Positions 40,225-49,836 are shown, counted from the stretch's first letter. The stretch is 64,000 nucleotides of DNA from Gemmataceae bacterium (GCA_901538445.1 LR594584.1:2011111-2075110); one strand, 5' to 3'. Translations and numbers: made by a program. Notes: a model not told the origin generated them from the sequence alone.

Positions 40225-40255
40225 CGAGGCCCACCCGCAGAACGGGTGGGCCTCG
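40225..40255 (-). terminator. Rho-independent-like terminator after clpC
   Basis: CGAGGCCCACCCG, a five-base loop and CGGGTGGGCCTCG form a 13-bp perfect stem about 25 bp downstream of the ClpC stop (40281). The position and strength fit a terminator for clpC. Confidence 0.75.
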
Positions 40256-40280
40256 TCGTTGCATCACTTCGATCCGGGCA

Positions 40281-42833
40281 TCACGCTGGGGCCCCGGCGA
40301 CCGCCGGGGCGGCCGCCTCGGCCTTGGTGACGTCGAACCCGAGCTTCTTCTCGCCGGCCTCGGCATCGACCACCTTCACGGCGATCGTGTCGACCTCGTG
40401 GAACGTGCCCTTGAGCAGTTCCTCGGCGAGCATGTCCTCGAGGTTCTGCTCGATCGCGCGGCGGAGCGGCCGGGCACCGAACTCCAGGCTCGACCCCTTC
40501 TCGATGAGGAACTCCTTGGCGTCCTCGGAGACGCTGAGCTTGAGCCCCTTCTCCTTGAGCCGCTTCTCGACCTTCGACAGCTCCATGTTCACGATCTGCT
40601 TCAGGTTGTCCTTGGTCAGGGCGCGGAACACGATGATGTCGTCGAGCCGGTTGAGGAACTCGGGCCGGAACTCCTTGTCCATGCGGCCGCGGAGCTTCTT
40701 CTGCATCTCCTGGTAGCTGACCTCGGCGTCCCGCTTGATGCCGGCCCGGAACGCGCTGCCCATCTCCTCCTGGGCCACGATGGTCTCGGCCCCGATGTTG
40801 GTGGTCATGATGAGGATGGTGTTCTTGAAGTCGATCACCCGCCCCACGTTGTCGGTCAGCCGGCCCTCCTCCATGATCTGGAGCAGCATGTTCCAGACGT
40901 CCGGGTGGGCCTTCTCGATCTCGTCGAGGAGCACCACCGAGTACGGCTTGCGGCGGATCTTCTCGGTGAGCTGGCCGCCCTCCTCGTACCCGATGTAGCC
41001 CGGGGGCGCGCCCACGAGCCGGGACACGTTGTGCTTCTCCATGTACTCGGACATGTCGAGCTGCACGATGCTGTTCTCGTCGCCGAACATGAACTTCGCG
41101 AGCTGCTTGGCGAGCAGCGTCTTACCGACGCCGGTCGGGCCGGCGAAGATGAAGCTGCCGATGGGCCGCTTCGGGTCCTTCATGCCGGACCGGCTCTTGC
41201 GGACCGCGCGGGCGATGGCCTTGATGGCCTCGTCCTGGCTGATGACGGTCCCGTGCAGCTCGGCCTCCATGTTGAGGAGCCGCCGGGTCTCGTCCTCGCC
41301 GACCTTCTTGAGGGGCACGCCGGTCATCTTGGAGACGACCTCGGCGATCACCTCCTCGTCCACGATGCCGTCGGTCTCCTTGGCCTTGTCGCGCCAGTCC
41401 TTGGTGAGCTGGTCCTTCTGCTTCTTGAGCTTCTCGGCCTTGTCGCGCAGGTGCGCGGCCTTCTCGAAGTCCTGCTCCATCACCGCGGCTTCCTTCTCCG
41501 CGTTGAGCTTGTCGATCTGCTCGTCGATCTCCTTGAGGTCCGGCGGCCGGGTCATGGCCTTGAGGCGGACCCGCGCGCCCGACTCGTCGATCACGTCGAT
41601 GGCCTTGTCCGGCAGGCAGTGCCCGGTGATGTACCGCTCGCTCAGCTCGACGGCGGCCTTGAGGGCGGCGTCGGTGATCTGCACCCGGTGGTGCGACTCG
41701 TACCGGTCGCGGAGCCCCTTGAGGATCTCGACCGTCTCGGCCATGCTCGGCGGGTTCACGATGATCGACTGGAACCGGCGGGCCAGCGCCTGGTCCTTCT
41801 CGATGTACTTGCGGTACTCGTCGAGGGTCGTGGCCCCGATGCACTGGATCTCGCCGCGGGCCAGCGCCGGCTTCAGGACGTTGCTGGCGTCGATGGCCCC
41901 TTCCGCGCCGCCGGCCCCGACGAGGGTGTGCAGCTCGTCGATGAACAGCATGACGTTCTTGGCGCGACGAACTTCGTTCATCACCGCCTTGATCCGCTCC
42001 TCGAACTGGCCGCGGTACTTGGTGCCGGCGACCATCATCGCGAGGTCGAGGACCACGATGCGGCGGTCCCGGAGCAACTCGGGGACGTTCTGGTCCACGA
42101 CGAGCTGCGCGAGCCCCTCGACGATGGCGGTCTTGCCGACCCCGGCCTCGCCGAGGAGCACCGGGTTGTTCTTCTGGCGGCGGCTCAGGATCTGGATGAC
42201 CCGCTCGATCTCGTTGGCGCGGCCGATGACCGGGTCGAGCTTGCCCTGGCGGGCGAGCTCGGTGAGGTCGCGGCCGAAGCTGTCGAGCGCCGGGGTCTTG
42301 CTCTTGGTGCGGCCGCCGGCCCGCTCGGCCCCGCCGCGCTCGCTGCCGCCGCCGCCCCCGCCGCCACCCGATTCGGATTCGTTCGGCATGTTGTGCCCCA
42401 ACAGGTTCAGGACTTCCTCACGCACGTCTTCGAGCTTGAGCCCCAGGTTCATGAGGACCTGGGCGGCGACACCCTCCTGCTCGCGGAGCAGGCCGAGCAG
42501 CAGGTGCTCGGTGCCGACGTAGTTGTGGTTCAGGTTCCGGGCCTCTTCGACCGAGTAGTCGATGACCTTCTTGGCCCGCGGGGTGTGCGGGAGCCGGCCC
42601 ATGACGACCTGCTCGCCGCCCGGCCCGTGCTGGACGATCTTCTCGACCTCGAGCCGGATCTTGCGGAGGTCGATGTCCAGGTTCTTCAGCACGTTGGCGG
42701 CGACCCCCGAGCCCTCTTTCACCAGCCCGAGGAGGATGTGCTCGGTGCCGATGTACTCGTGGTTGAACCGCTGGGCCTCCTGGTTCGCCAGTTGCATGAC
42801 CTTGCGGGCGCGGTCGGTGAATCTCTCGTACAT
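40281..42833 (-). CDS. clpC: ATP-dependent Clp protease ATP-binding subunit ClpC
   Basis: An 850-residue Hsp100/ClpC unfoldase that feeds substrates to ClpP. Domains: two Clp N repeats ([21 protein letters not shown] and its second copy to residue 150), a Gly/Ser linker, AAA-1 with Walker [16 protein letters not shown] and [13 protein letters not shown], a UVR-type middle region ([25 protein letters not shown]), AAA-2 with [19 protein letters not shown] and [11 protein letters not shown], and the ClpB_D2 C-terminus. The short M domain with UVR motif separates it from ClpB. The linker's run of glycines (residues 157-168) is unusual. No mcsA/mcsB or clpP is adjacent. A hairpin follows the gene. 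Confidence 0.97.
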   Translation of the reverse strand: MYERFTDRARKVMQLANQEAQRFNHEYIGTEHILLGLVKEGSGVAANVLKNLDIDLRKIRLEVEKIVQHGPGGEQVVMGRLPHTPRAKKVIDYSVEEARNLNHNYVGTEHLLLGLLREQEGVAAQVLMNLGLKLEDVREEVLNLLGHNMPNESESGGGGGGGGSERGGAERAGGRTKSKTPALDSFGRDLTELARQGKLDPVIGRANEIERVIQILSRRQKNNPVLLGEAGVGKTAIVEGLAQLVVDQNVPELLRDRRIVVLDLAMMVAGTKYRGQFEERIKAVMNEVRRAKNVMLFIDELHTLVGAGGAEGAIDASNVLKPALARGEIQCIGATTLDEYRKYIEKDQALARRFQSIIVNPPSMAETVEILKGLRDRYESHHRVQITDAALKAAVELSERYITGHCLPDKAIDVIDESGARVRLKAMTRPPDLKEIDEQIDKLNAEKEAAVMEQDFEKAAHLRDKAEKLKKQKDQLTKDWRDKAKETDGIVDEEVIAEVVSKMTGVPLKKVGEDETRRLLNMEAELHGTVISQDEAIKAIARAVRKSRSGMKDPKRPIGSFIFAGPTGVGKTLLAKQLAKFMFGDENSIVQLDMSEYMEKHNVSRLVGAPPGYIGYEEGGQLTEKIRRKPYSVVLLDEIEKAHPDVWNMLLQIMEEGRLTDNVGRVIDFKNTILIMTTNIGAETIVAQEEMGSAFRAGIKRDAEVSYQEMQKKLRGRMDKEFRPEFLNRLDDIIVFRALTKDNLKQIVNMELSKVEKRLKEKGLKLSVSEDAKEFLIEKGSSLEFGARPLRRAIEQNLEDMLAEELLKGTFHEVDTIAVKVVDAEAGEKKLGFDVTKAEAAAPAVAGAPA

Positions 42834-43364
42834 CTACGCTGTCTCCCCCCGGTAGGGATGGAAGGGATGGAGAACGTCGCTCACGTCGTGTCGGTCGGGT
42901 GACGGGTGCCACCGGTCCGCTACTGCCCATCATATGCCCGCCCCGCGCCGGCACCACCTGAACCGGGTCGGGGCGGGTGAGCGTCCGTTCCGTTGTCCGG
43001 GGGCTGTCGCGGGGCAGGGAGGGCACCGCGGCGGTCGGCTCGGGGGGCCGGTGTGAAGGGCCGCATGAATCTGCGAAATTCTAGGCGGCGGCCCCGCGTG
43101 AATCAAGGCGACCGGCCCGAGCGGCCCGGCACCGAGTTTGATGCGCGTGGGCCGAAAGGGATTCGGCGCGTTTGAGCAACGCACCGGGTAACGGCCGGCA
43201 CACGACACACAATCCACATCGAAACCTCATTCGCGAAAAATCGCTATTCCAACATTGCCATTTGCGTTCTCACCACTTAATTTTCTCGTCGGGCATCGAC
43301 AACAAACTCAGATGATAATTTGATGCTGATGTTCGATCGTCTTGCTCGGGTGTGGGACTAGCTG
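42834..43364. other. Divergent promoter region between clpC and Calx-beta gene
   Basis: This 531-bp gap between divergent genes has no supported ORF. Bases 43200-43345 are strikingly A+T-rich for this genome (e.g. CGAAAAATCGCTATTCCAAC, CACTTAATTTTCTCG, GATGATAATTTGATGCTG), marking a likely promoter/5' UTR for the Calx-beta gene. The left 150 bp probably carry the clpC promoter; no CIRCE-like or CtsR-like operator was recognised. Confidence 0.5.
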
Positions 43365-44771
43365 ATGGGGAGCGCACTCACCGTAGCACCACCAGACCGT
43401 CGCACGCGGCTCGGTGTCGAGGGGATGGAGGACCGGACGGTGCCGGCCGCCATTCCCCTGACGGGTCCGAACGGCGGGGCGTGGGTGAAGGTGGACACCC
43501 TCACCGTCGCCACTCGTACCAATCAGACCGCGGCCACCGGGGTGCAGTCGAACGTGGTGCTGGACGCGGGGACGACCTACCTCGCAGTGGCATCGGGGAC
43601 GGCCCGCATCGCCAACGACGCGACGGGGTTCACCGACGCCGAGTACATCCGGTACAACAAGAGCACCGGCCCGCAGGACGGGTCCAGCCCCGGGTACGCC
43701 TGGAACAACCACGGCGTCCGCCTCGCAGGCTTGGACGGCGGGGACACGACGGGCAACTTCTGGGGCGGCTACCAGACCGACCACCAGTACGTTCGCGAGG
43801 TGACCGGCCAAGGCACTACGGCGACCGGGTACTTCAGCGACATCCCCGGGTATTACGGCGACAACTCCGGCTCCCTCACCGTTGATATTTATGCCGAGTT
43901 GCCGGTCGTCAGCATCCAGACCGACGTGGACGTGGCCGGAGACGACGGCGAGGCGGTCATCGTGGTGTCCCTGAGCCACCCATCGGCCGTCCCGCTCACG
44001 GTCGAGTACGCCACCGCCGACCTCACGGCGCTTGCGGCGAGCGACTACACCGCCGCGGCCGGGACGGTCACCTTCCTGCCTGGGGAGACGTCCAAGGAGA
44101 TCCGCATTGCCGTGTCCGCGACCGACGAGGACGAGACCGCCCCGGAAGCGTTCACCGTGGCCCTCAGGAGCCCGCGGGGAGCTGTCCTCGGGAGCAACGC
44201 GACGTCGACCGTGTCGATTGACCGGATTGGGTTCGAGTTCTCGACCGCCGCGTTTGCCGTGACACAGAAGTTGGTGGACGCGCTCATCCTTGAGGACAGC
44301 GAGGAGGCAAGCAGCAGTTCGTTTGGTGCCCCGCCAGCCGGTGATTCGAGCCTGCTGGCCGCAGCCGACCCGCAACCGCTGACGCAGGCCGAGTTGAATG
44401 AACTGGCCGGGTTGGTTAAGAATCCGGCCAAGAATCCCACTCGTCTGGCAGATTTGCAGCGCCGGATGTTGTCTGACGGCGTCCAGTTCGAGGGGGCCGA
44501 TGTCCTGAAGAATCTGGGCACCATCCTCGACGCCGGGAAGACCGCCCTGCGGGGGGATCCGCGAAAGGAGTTTCTGAAGCAGTACCGGAAGTTGCTCGAC
44601 GTCGGGATCGCCGGGTTGCAGAAGATCGACGAGGCCCGGTACACACAGTACAAGGCCGCACGGGATGCGGGGGCACCGCACGACGAGGCGTGGACCTGGC
44701 AGAACGGCGGCGACACGGCCCAGCGGCGGTACGGGTTGGAACAGCTCATCAAGCGATCGACCGACAAGTGA
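43365..44771 (+). CDS. Calx-beta domain protein with planctomycete LEDRTVPA-like motif
   Basis: A 468-residue protein. The N-terminus RRTRLGVEGMEDRTVPAAIP is the planctomycete export/anchoring signature (LxVExLEDRTVPA) seen on many giant surface proteins; here there is no conventional signal peptide. Residues 30-175 form an unassigned beta-rich region, and residues 178-285 a Calx-beta domain (VSIQTDVDVAGDDGEAVIVVSLSHPSAVPLTVEYATAD...DYTAAAGTVTFLPGETSKEIRIAVSATDEDE). The C-terminal 180 residues are helical and charged, ending WQNGGDTAQRRYGLEQLIKR. It is probably a secreted or surface protein, possibly calcium-binding. The protein is short for its class. A strong terminator hairpin follows. Confidence 0.82.
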   Translation: MGSALTVAPPDRRTRLGVEGMEDRTVPAAIPLTGPNGGAWVKVDTLTVATRTNQTAATGVQSNVVLDAGTTYLAVASGTARIANDATGFTDAEYIRYNKSTGPQDGSSPGYAWNNHGVRLAGLDGGDTTGNFWGGYQTDHQYVREVTGQGTTATGYFSDIPGYYGDNSGSLTVDIYAELPVVSIQTDVDVAGDDGEAVIVVSLSHPSAVPLTVEYATADLTALAASDYTAAAGTVTFLPGETSKEIRIAVSATDEDETAPEAFTVALRSPRGAVLGSNATSTVSIDRIGFEFSTAAFAVTQKLVDALILEDSEEASSSSFGAPPAGDSSLLAAADPQPLTQAELNELAGLVKNPAKNPTRLADLQRRMLSDGVQFEGADVLKNLGTILDAGKTALRGDPRKEFLKQYRKLLDVGIAGLQKIDEARYTQYKAARDAGAPHDEAWTWQNGGDTAQRRYGLEQLIKRSTDK

Positions 44772-44786
44772 ACCGATCGTCGCATT

Positions 44787-44823
44787 TTCCGGCCCGCCGA
44801 CCTCAAGGGTCGGCGGGCCGGAA
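44787..44823 (+). terminator. Terminator hairpin after the Calx-beta gene
   Basis: TTCCGGCCCGCCGACC, a four-base loop and GGGTCGGCGGGCCGGAA: a 16-bp perfect stem with a TTCAA-type loop, 16 bp past the stop codon. It is a good intrinsic terminator candidate apart from the lack of a T tract. Confidence 0.75.
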
Positions 44824-44869
44824 CGAATCATCTGAGTCGATGCCGAAGGACTCACAGAAAGGAACCACG

Positions 44870-45418
44870 ATGCTCCAGTATTTCGCGCCCGCGCTGGGCT
44901 GTGCGTTGCTCCTGTCGCAGGTCGGGGCGACCGCCCCGGTGCCCAAGGACCGGCAGAAGGGAGGGATTCCCGCCGCCGACATCCCCAAGTTGATCGGCAA
45001 GAGTCACTTCAGCCCGGAGCTGGTCGCCGTCCACCGGGCCATGAAGAACCCGCCCACGGCCCACTACTACTACGAAGCTGCGTTAATGGCCTTCTACCAC
45101 GACTGGAAACAGGAAGGGCTTCGCGTCTGGTTCGACGCCGACGGAAACGCTGAGTGGATCTCGATGTATTCCGGCGCAACCAAGGAATTCGACGCATATC
45201 CGGGCGAGTTGCCTCTCGGGCTGACGTTCGCGGACGCCAAGCCGCAGGTGGAGAAGAAGCTCGGCAAGCCGACGGAGGAGGAGGACAGCATCCCAGACAA
45301 GATCCGGTGCGGGTGGACATACCCGGCGAAGGGGTTAAGAATCGAGTTCGACACCTACGACCCGGACGATGCCAAGGCCCGGATCAGTTGCGTCAGGGTG
45401 TGCAAGCCGAAGAAGTAG
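44870..45418 (+). CDS. Small secreted protein, tandem copy 1
   Basis: A 182-residue exported protein (signal YFAPALGCALLLSQVGATA) preceded by AAAGGAA. Mature features: PVPKDRQKGGIPAADIPKLIGKSHFSPELVAVHRAMKNPP, then a beta-rich part resembling a small domain with FDADGNAEWISMYSGA and PGELPLGLTFADAKPQVEKKLGKPTEEE ending in IEFDTYDPDDAKARISCVRV. The PGELPxGLxFxxxxxxVxxKLGxP motif recurs in proteins of unknown role. It is duplicated in tandem at 45507-46055; about 150 bp of the 5' half are identical at the DNA level. Confidence 0.8.
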   Translation: MLQYFAPALGCALLLSQVGATAPVPKDRQKGGIPAADIPKLIGKSHFSPELVAVHRAMKNPPTAHYYYEAALMAFYHDWKQEGLRVWFDADGNAEWISMYSGATKEFDAYPGELPLGLTFADAKPQVEKKLGKPTEEEDSIPDKIRCGWTYPAKGLRIEFDTYDPDDAKARISCVRVCKPKK

Positions 45419-45506
45419 AGCGCCTGCCCCGGCGCACTCGCGGGCGGGACGCTCGGGTTCCGCCCAACCCTTGGCCCGTTCTGCTTGACTCGCGGAAAGG
45501 TACAAG

Positions 45507-46055
45507 ATGCTCCGATATCTCGCGCCCGTGCTCGGGTGTGCCGTGCTCCTGTCGCAGGTCGGGGCGACCGCCCCGGTGCCCAAGGACCGGCAGAAGGGAG
45601 GGATTCCCGCCGCCGACATCCCCAAGTTGATCGGCAAGAGTCACTTCAGCCCGGAGCTGGTCGCCGTCCACCGGGCCATGAAGAACCCGCCCACGGCCCG
45701 CTACTACTACGACACCACGCTAATGGCCTTCTGCCACGATTGGAAGATGGAAGGGCTCATGGTTCGGTACGACGCCGACGGAAACACACAATCGATCTCG
45801 ATGTGTTCTGGTGCGACCGATGAGTTCGGAGCGTACCCGGGCGAGCTGCCCTTTGGGCTGACGTTCGCCGACGCCAAGCCACAGGTCGAGAAGAAGCTCG
45901 GCAAGGCGACCGAAGAGGAGGACGGCATCCCGGACAAGATCCGGTGCGGGTGGCGCTACCCGGCGAAGGGGCTCGACATCGAGTTCGACACCTACGACCC
46001 GGACGACGCCAAGGCTCGGATCAGTTGGGTCAGCGTGTACAAGCCGAAGAAGTAG
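45507..46055 (+). CDS. Small secreted protein, tandem copy 2
   Basis: A 182-residue paralogue of the preceding gene and of equal length. Residues 15-62 are the same as copy 1, whereas the second half differs at many positions (FDADGNAEWISMYSGATKEF becomes YDADGNTQSISMCSGATDEF). The 3' flank (GCGCCTGCCCC...GCGCACTCG) is duplicated too, showing the unit was about 640 bp. The uneven divergence implies gene conversion of the 5' half or selection for change in the C-terminal half. It is also exported. AAAGG precedes the ATG. Function is unknown. Confidence 0.8.
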   Translation: MLRYLAPVLGCAVLLSQVGATAPVPKDRQKGGIPAADIPKLIGKSHFSPELVAVHRAMKNPPTARYYYDTTLMAFCHDWKMEGLMVRYDADGNTQSISMCSGATDEFGAYPGELPFGLTFADAKPQVEKKLGKATEEEDGIPDKIRCGWRYPAKGLDIEFDTYDPDDAKARISWVSVYKPKK

Positions 46056-46167
46056 AGCGCCTGCCCCGGGCGCACTCGTGGGCGCTCAGCGCTCGCCCCT
46101 GTCGGCTGGGTGCCCCGCGAGTTCGCCTTGACCCCGGGCCGCCCGTGCGGGAACAATCTCCGGCCAT

Positions 46168-47460
46168 ATGGTCTTCGAATCCCCCCACCTCCGCGTCACG
46201 CTCGAACACGGGACCGCCACGCTGTGGCTCGGGTTCCCGGGCGACCCCGTGAACGCGCTCGACCTGTCCCGGCTTCGCGACCTCGACGCCGCGGTCGCCG
46301 CCGTCGCCGCGAACCGTGCGGTCCGCGTGCTGGTGGTGCGGTCGGCGAAGCCCGCCGGGTTCTGTGCGGGGCTGCGGCCGGCGGTAATGGAGAGCCTGCG
46401 GCACCCGACGCAGCGGGCCAACTTCGCGTGGTACGGGCAGCAGGTGTTCGAGCGGCTCGCGGCCCTCGACGCGGTGACCGTCGCGTACCTCGACGGCCCG
46501 TGCCTGGGTGCGGGGCTGGAACTGGCGCTCGCGTGCGACCACCGCGTGTGCGTGGCTCGGCCCACGACGCACCTCGGCTTCCCGGACACGTTCGCGTGCT
46601 TCGGCGGCTCGGCCAGACTTCGTGCGCTGGCCGGCCGTCGCGCCGCTAACCTCATCGCGTCGGGCGAGACGCTCTCGGGCCGCGAGGCGCGGGCGCTCGG
46701 GCTCGTCGACGTGGCGTGCTGCGAGCGCCGCGGGAAGATCGAACTGCGGACGCTGCTGGACCGCGTTGAGTCGCGGCCGATCAAGCCCACGCGCCCGGAG
46801 TTGCTCGGGTTGGCCGACGAGCGACGCGCGTTCGCGTCGCTGGACCGGGGGCGAGTCGAAAGCGCCCCCGAGGTGTTTGCTCCCGCTCTCCGGGTCTCCC
46901 CCTCTCCCCCTCCGGCGCTGCCGCTGCCTCCGCTCCCGACGACCATCGGCGTGCTGGGCGACGACCCGAACGCCGCTCGCATCGCGGCCGAGGCGGTGCT
47001 CCGCGGCGGGTCGGCGGTCGTGTGCGGGAACCGCGCGCCGCTGTTCGCCCACCTCGACACGGCGCTGGCGCGCGGGTTCGTCACCCCCCTGGAAGCGGAG
47101 CAGGCGCGGCTGCGGGTCCGGGCGTCCGACGCGCTCGCGGGGTTCGACCGGGCCGGCCTCGTGTTCGTCGCGGACGGGCACGACCCGTTCCGGCTCGCGG
47201 CGGTCGTGGGGCCCCGTGCGGTCGTGTGCGTGATCCGCCCGAACCTCGCCGCGCGGCCGAACACGCACCCGCCGGTCCCGTTCCCGCACATGCGGCGCGT
47301 GCTGCGGATCAGCTTCGGCGACCCCGGGCGCGTGGGCCTGTTCCCCGGACCCGGCACCGCGACCGACACGACCGACGCGGTCGCCGCGTGGCTCGCGCCG
47401 TTCGGCCTGACGGCCACCGCGTTCCCGGTCGCGGCCCGGCTCCTCCCGCGGGCGGCGTGA
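46168..47460 (+). CDS. Crotonase-family protein with degenerate 3-hydroxyacyl-CoA dehydrogenase-like C-terminus
   Basis: A 430-residue protein. Residues 1-200 are an enoyl-CoA hydratase/isomerase fold: LWLGFPGDPVNALDLSRLRDL, AGFCAGLRP (first oxyanion-hole segment) and LDGPCLGAGLELALACDHRV (second), with THLGFPDTFACFGGSARL. After a Pro-rich linker (SPSPPPALPLPPLPTT, about residues 245-260) comes IGVLGDDPNAARIAAEAVLRGGSAVVCG, a worn NAD-binding Rossmann start like FadB/FadJ, but it lacks the full dehydrogenase domain, with only about 170 residues and no clear catalytic His. The catalytic Glu pair of hydratases is not evident. It may be a non-enzymatic or altered FadB relative. The stop codon overlaps a family-D repeat. 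Confidence 0.75.
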   Translation: MVFESPHLRVTLEHGTATLWLGFPGDPVNALDLSRLRDLDAAVAAVAANRAVRVLVVRSAKPAGFCAGLRPAVMESLRHPTQRANFAWYGQQVFERLAALDAVTVAYLDGPCLGAGLELALACDHRVCVARPTTHLGFPDTFACFGGSARLRALAGRRAANLIASGETLSGREARALGLVDVACCERRGKIELRTLLDRVESRPIKPTRPELLGLADERRAFASLDRGRVESAPEVFAPALRVSPSPPPALPLPPLPTTIGVLGDDPNAARIAAEAVLRGGSAVVCGNRAPLFAHLDTALARGFVTPLEAEQARLRVRASDALAGFDRAGLVFVADGHDPFRLAAVVGPRAVVCVIRPNLAARPNTHPPVPFPHMRRVLRISFGDPGRVGLFPGPGTATDTTDAVAAWLAPFGLTATAFPVAARLLPRAA

Positions 47461-47584
47461 TACCGGATCGCGTGGATCAGTTGCTTTTGGTGGGGCAGGC
47501 ATTCGTGCCTGCCTCCAACCGCGTCTGGAGGCAGGCACGAATGCCTGCCCCACCAGATCGAAACGAATCCATGCGATCCGGTAT
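47460..47584. repeat. 125-bp inverted-repeat element, family D copy 3
   Basis: ATACCGGATCGCGTGGATCA at the left mirrors ATGCGATCCGGTAT at the right; the GGTGGGGCAGGCATTCGTGC hairpin lies in the centre. It has the same length and nearly the same sequence as 13271-13395. Its first A is the last base of the crotonase-family stop codon TGA. Confidence 0.87.
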
Positions 47585-47615
47585 GATACGAGACGCCATT
47601 GGCCGACCGGCATTC

Positions 47616-47753
47616 TTGCCCTCTCCCCTTGCGGGAGAGGGTGGCCGCGCTTCGCGGCCGGGTGAGGGGTGAACCTTACCCGCTCCGTCGGCTGTACCCC
47701 TCACCCGCCGCTCGCGGACTCGCGGCACCCTCTCCCGCAAGGGGAGAGGGCAA
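47616..47753. repeat. Inverted repeat, family A copy 4
   Basis: TTGCCCTCTCCCCTTGCGGG pairs with CCCGCAAGGGGAGAGGGCAA; inner GGGTGAGGGGTG pairs with CCCCTCACCC. It nearly matches the copy at 6121-6255 in the arms and differs in the loop. It lies 55 bp upstream of the nth start. Confidence 0.88.
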
Positions 47754-47808
47754 CAAACCACGGGTGCCCGTCGTCACGCTGAGTTGCGAGCGTGCCTACC
47801 ATATCGGC

Positions 47809-48555
47809 ATGACAGACCCCGCACCGAAGCTCCCGCCGGCCCGCGAACGGGCCGGCCCGATTCGCGTCGCGCTCGCGCAGCTCTACCCCGCGGTCGAGAC
47901 CGCGCTGACGCACGCGAACCCGCTGCAACTGCTCGTCGCAACCATCCTCTCGGCGCAGTGTACCGACGCCCGCGTGAACCTCGTCACGCCGGCGCTGTTC
48001 GCCCGGTTCGCGACCGCGCACGAGTTCGCGACCTGCAAGATCGGCGAACTCGAAGCGCTCATCAAGCCCACCGGGTTCTACAAGAACAAGGCGAAGAACA
48101 TCCGCGGGTGCTGCGCCGAACTCGTCGCCCGGTTCGGGGGCCGGGTGCCGGGCACGCTCGACGAACTCGTGACGCTCCCCGGCGTCGGCCGGAAGACCGC
48201 GAACGTCGTCCTCGGCGACGCCTTCGCCACCCCCGGCATCACCGTCGACACGCACGTCGGCCGGCTGTCGCGGCGGCTCGGCCTCACGCGGCACCGCGAC
48301 CCGGTGAAGGTCGAGCGGGTGCTGATGGAACTGGTCCCGCAGCCCGAGTGGACGACGTTCAGCCACCGGCTCATCCTGCACGGGCGGCGGGTGTGCTTCG
48401 CCCGCAAGCCGCGGTGCGAGGCGTGCGCGCTGGCGCCGCTGTGCCCGAAGGTCGGCGTCGCCGGGCTCGCCGCCAAGCGGAAGCGTGCGAAGACTCGCGC
48501 GGCTGGCAAACGCCGCGGGAATGGCGAGAATGCCACTCCCGACGTGAAGACCTGA
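47809..48555 (+). CDS. nth: Endonuclease III (DNA glycosylase/AP lyase)
   Basis: A 248-residue Nth, which removes oxidised pyrimidines and cuts at the resulting AP site. Helix-hairpin-helix [17 protein letters not shown] holds catalytic Lys129, with Asp147 in [15 protein letters not shown]. The [4Fe-4S] cluster ligands are Cys196, Cys203, Cys206 and Cys212 with C-X6-C-X2-C-X5-C spacing. It has a basic C-terminal tail ([15 protein letters not shown]) beyond the cluster, longer than in E. coli and possibly DNA-binding. ATG 47809 is used. Peptidase T follows 20 bp downstream on the same strand and may be co-transcribed. Confidence 0.96.
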   Translation: MTDPAPKLPPARERAGPIRVALAQLYPAVETALTHANPLQLLVATILSAQCTDARVNLVTPALFARFATAHEFATCKIGELEALIKPTGFYKNKAKNIRGCCAELVARFGGRVPGTLDELVTLPGVGRKTANVVLGDAFATPGITVDTHVGRLSRRLGLTRHRDPVKVERVLMELVPQPEWTTFSHRLILHGRRVCFARKPRCEACALAPLCPKVGVAGLAAKRKRAKTRAAGKRRGNGENATPDVKT

Positions 48556-48575
48556 CGACGTGAGGACTCGACGAC

Positions 48576-49802
48576 ATGAGTACGCTCCTCGACCGCTTCA
48601 TCCGGTACGCCCGCATCGACACCAAGGCCGACGAGCGCGCGGCGACGTACCCGAGTTCGCCGGGGCAACTGGTGCTCGGTGCGATGCTCCGCGACGAGCT
48701 GCTCGCGATGGGCCTGAAGGACGCGGTGCAGGACGAGCACGGGCTCGTGTTCGCCACGGTGCCGGGCAACGTGCCGGGCGCGCCGACCATCGCGTTCAAC
48801 GCGCACGTCGACACCAACCCCGAGAACTCGGGCAAGGACGTGGACCCGCAGGTGATCCGCAACTACCCCGGCGGCGACATCGTGCTGCCGAAAGATCCGA
48901 CCAAGGTCATTCGCGTCAGGGACAACCCGGACCTCAACGCGGTGGTCGGCAAGACGGTCATCACCACCGACGGCACGACGCTGCTGGGGGCCGACGACAA
49001 GGCCGGGCTCGCGGTCATCATGGAGGCGGTCCGCACGCTGATGGCCGACCCGAGCATCCCGCACGGGCCGGTGCGGGTCGTGTTCACCTGCGACGAGGAG
49101 ATCGGCCACGGCGTGAAGCACCTCGAACCGGCGCAGGTCGGGGCCGTGGTCGCGTACACCCTCGACGGCATGGCCTCGGGTGAGATCGAGGACGAGACGT
49201 TCTCGGCCGACGCCGCGGTCGTCACGGTGAGCGGGGTGAACATCCACCCGAGCATCGCGAAGGGGCGGATGATCAACGCGGTGCGGCTCGCGGGGATGTT
49301 CCTCGACCGGCTCCCGAAGCGGACGATGAGCCCCGAGACGACCGACGGCCGCGACGGGTTCCTGCACCCGCTCGGCATCGAGGGCGGCGTCGCCGAGGTG
49401 AAGATCAACTTCATCCTGCGGTCGTTCGACACCGACGAACTCCCGAAGCAGGCCGAGTTGCTCCGCGAGATCGGCCGGCAGGTCGAGCGCGAGCACCCGG
49501 GGGCGAAGGTGACCGTCGAGACGCGGAAGCAGTACCGCAACATGCGCGACGGGATCGCGAAAGAACCGCGTGCGATCAAGTACGCGGAGATCGCAACGAA
49601 GCGGGCCGGGCTGGAGCCGAAGTTCAAGATCATCCGCGGCGGCACCGACGGCGCGCAGCTCACCGAGAAGGGGCTCCCGACGCCGAACATCTCGACCGGC
49701 GAGCACAACCCGCACTCGCCGCTCGAGTGGACGTGCCTCGAAGAGATGGAGGCCGCCGTCCGCGTGGTCGTCGAGTTGTGCCAGGTGTGGGCCGGGAAGT
49801 AA
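48576..49802 (+). CDS. pepT: Peptidase T (tripeptidase, M20 family)
   Basis: A 408-residue zinc metallopeptidase that releases the N-terminal residue of tripeptides. Metal-site motifs: FNAHVDTNPENSG (His77, Asp79), TLLGADDKAGLAVIME (bridging Asp), FTCDEEIGHGVKHL (catalytic Glu and metal Glu), YTLDGMASGEIEDETFSAD, and HNPHSPLEWTCLEEME at the C-terminal metal ligand. The dimerisation insert GVNIHPSIAKGRMINAVRLA is typical of PepT. Length is that of the family (about 408 residues). It starts 20 bp after nth and is followed by an Uma2 gene after 34 bp. Confidence 0.97.
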   Translation: MSTLLDRFIRYARIDTKADERAATYPSSPGQLVLGAMLRDELLAMGLKDAVQDEHGLVFATVPGNVPGAPTIAFNAHVDTNPENSGKDVDPQVIRNYPGGDIVLPKDPTKVIRVRDNPDLNAVVGKTVITTDGTTLLGADDKAGLAVIMEAVRTLMADPSIPHGPVRVVFTCDEEIGHGVKHLEPAQVGAVVAYTLDGMASGEIEDETFSADAAVVTVSGVNIHPSIAKGRMINAVRLAGMFLDRLPKRTMSPETTDGRDGFLHPLGIEGGVAEVKINFILRSFDTDELPKQAELLREIGRQVEREHPGAKVTVETRKQYRNMRDGIAKEPRAIKYAEIATKRAGLEPKFKIIRGGTDGAQLTEKGLPTPNISTGEHNPHSPLEWTCLEEMEAAVRVVVELCQVWAGK

Positions 49803-49836
49803 ACTGGGGTGGGCCACTCGACCGGGAGGAGAACCG

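Noticed and set aside
39966-42902. A 978-codon open frame on the plus strand across clpC
   Set aside because: It is the antisense shadow of clpC in high-G+C DNA. The translation is low-complexity (Val/Leu/Asp/His-rich), lacks motifs, and clpC on the other strand is unambiguous.
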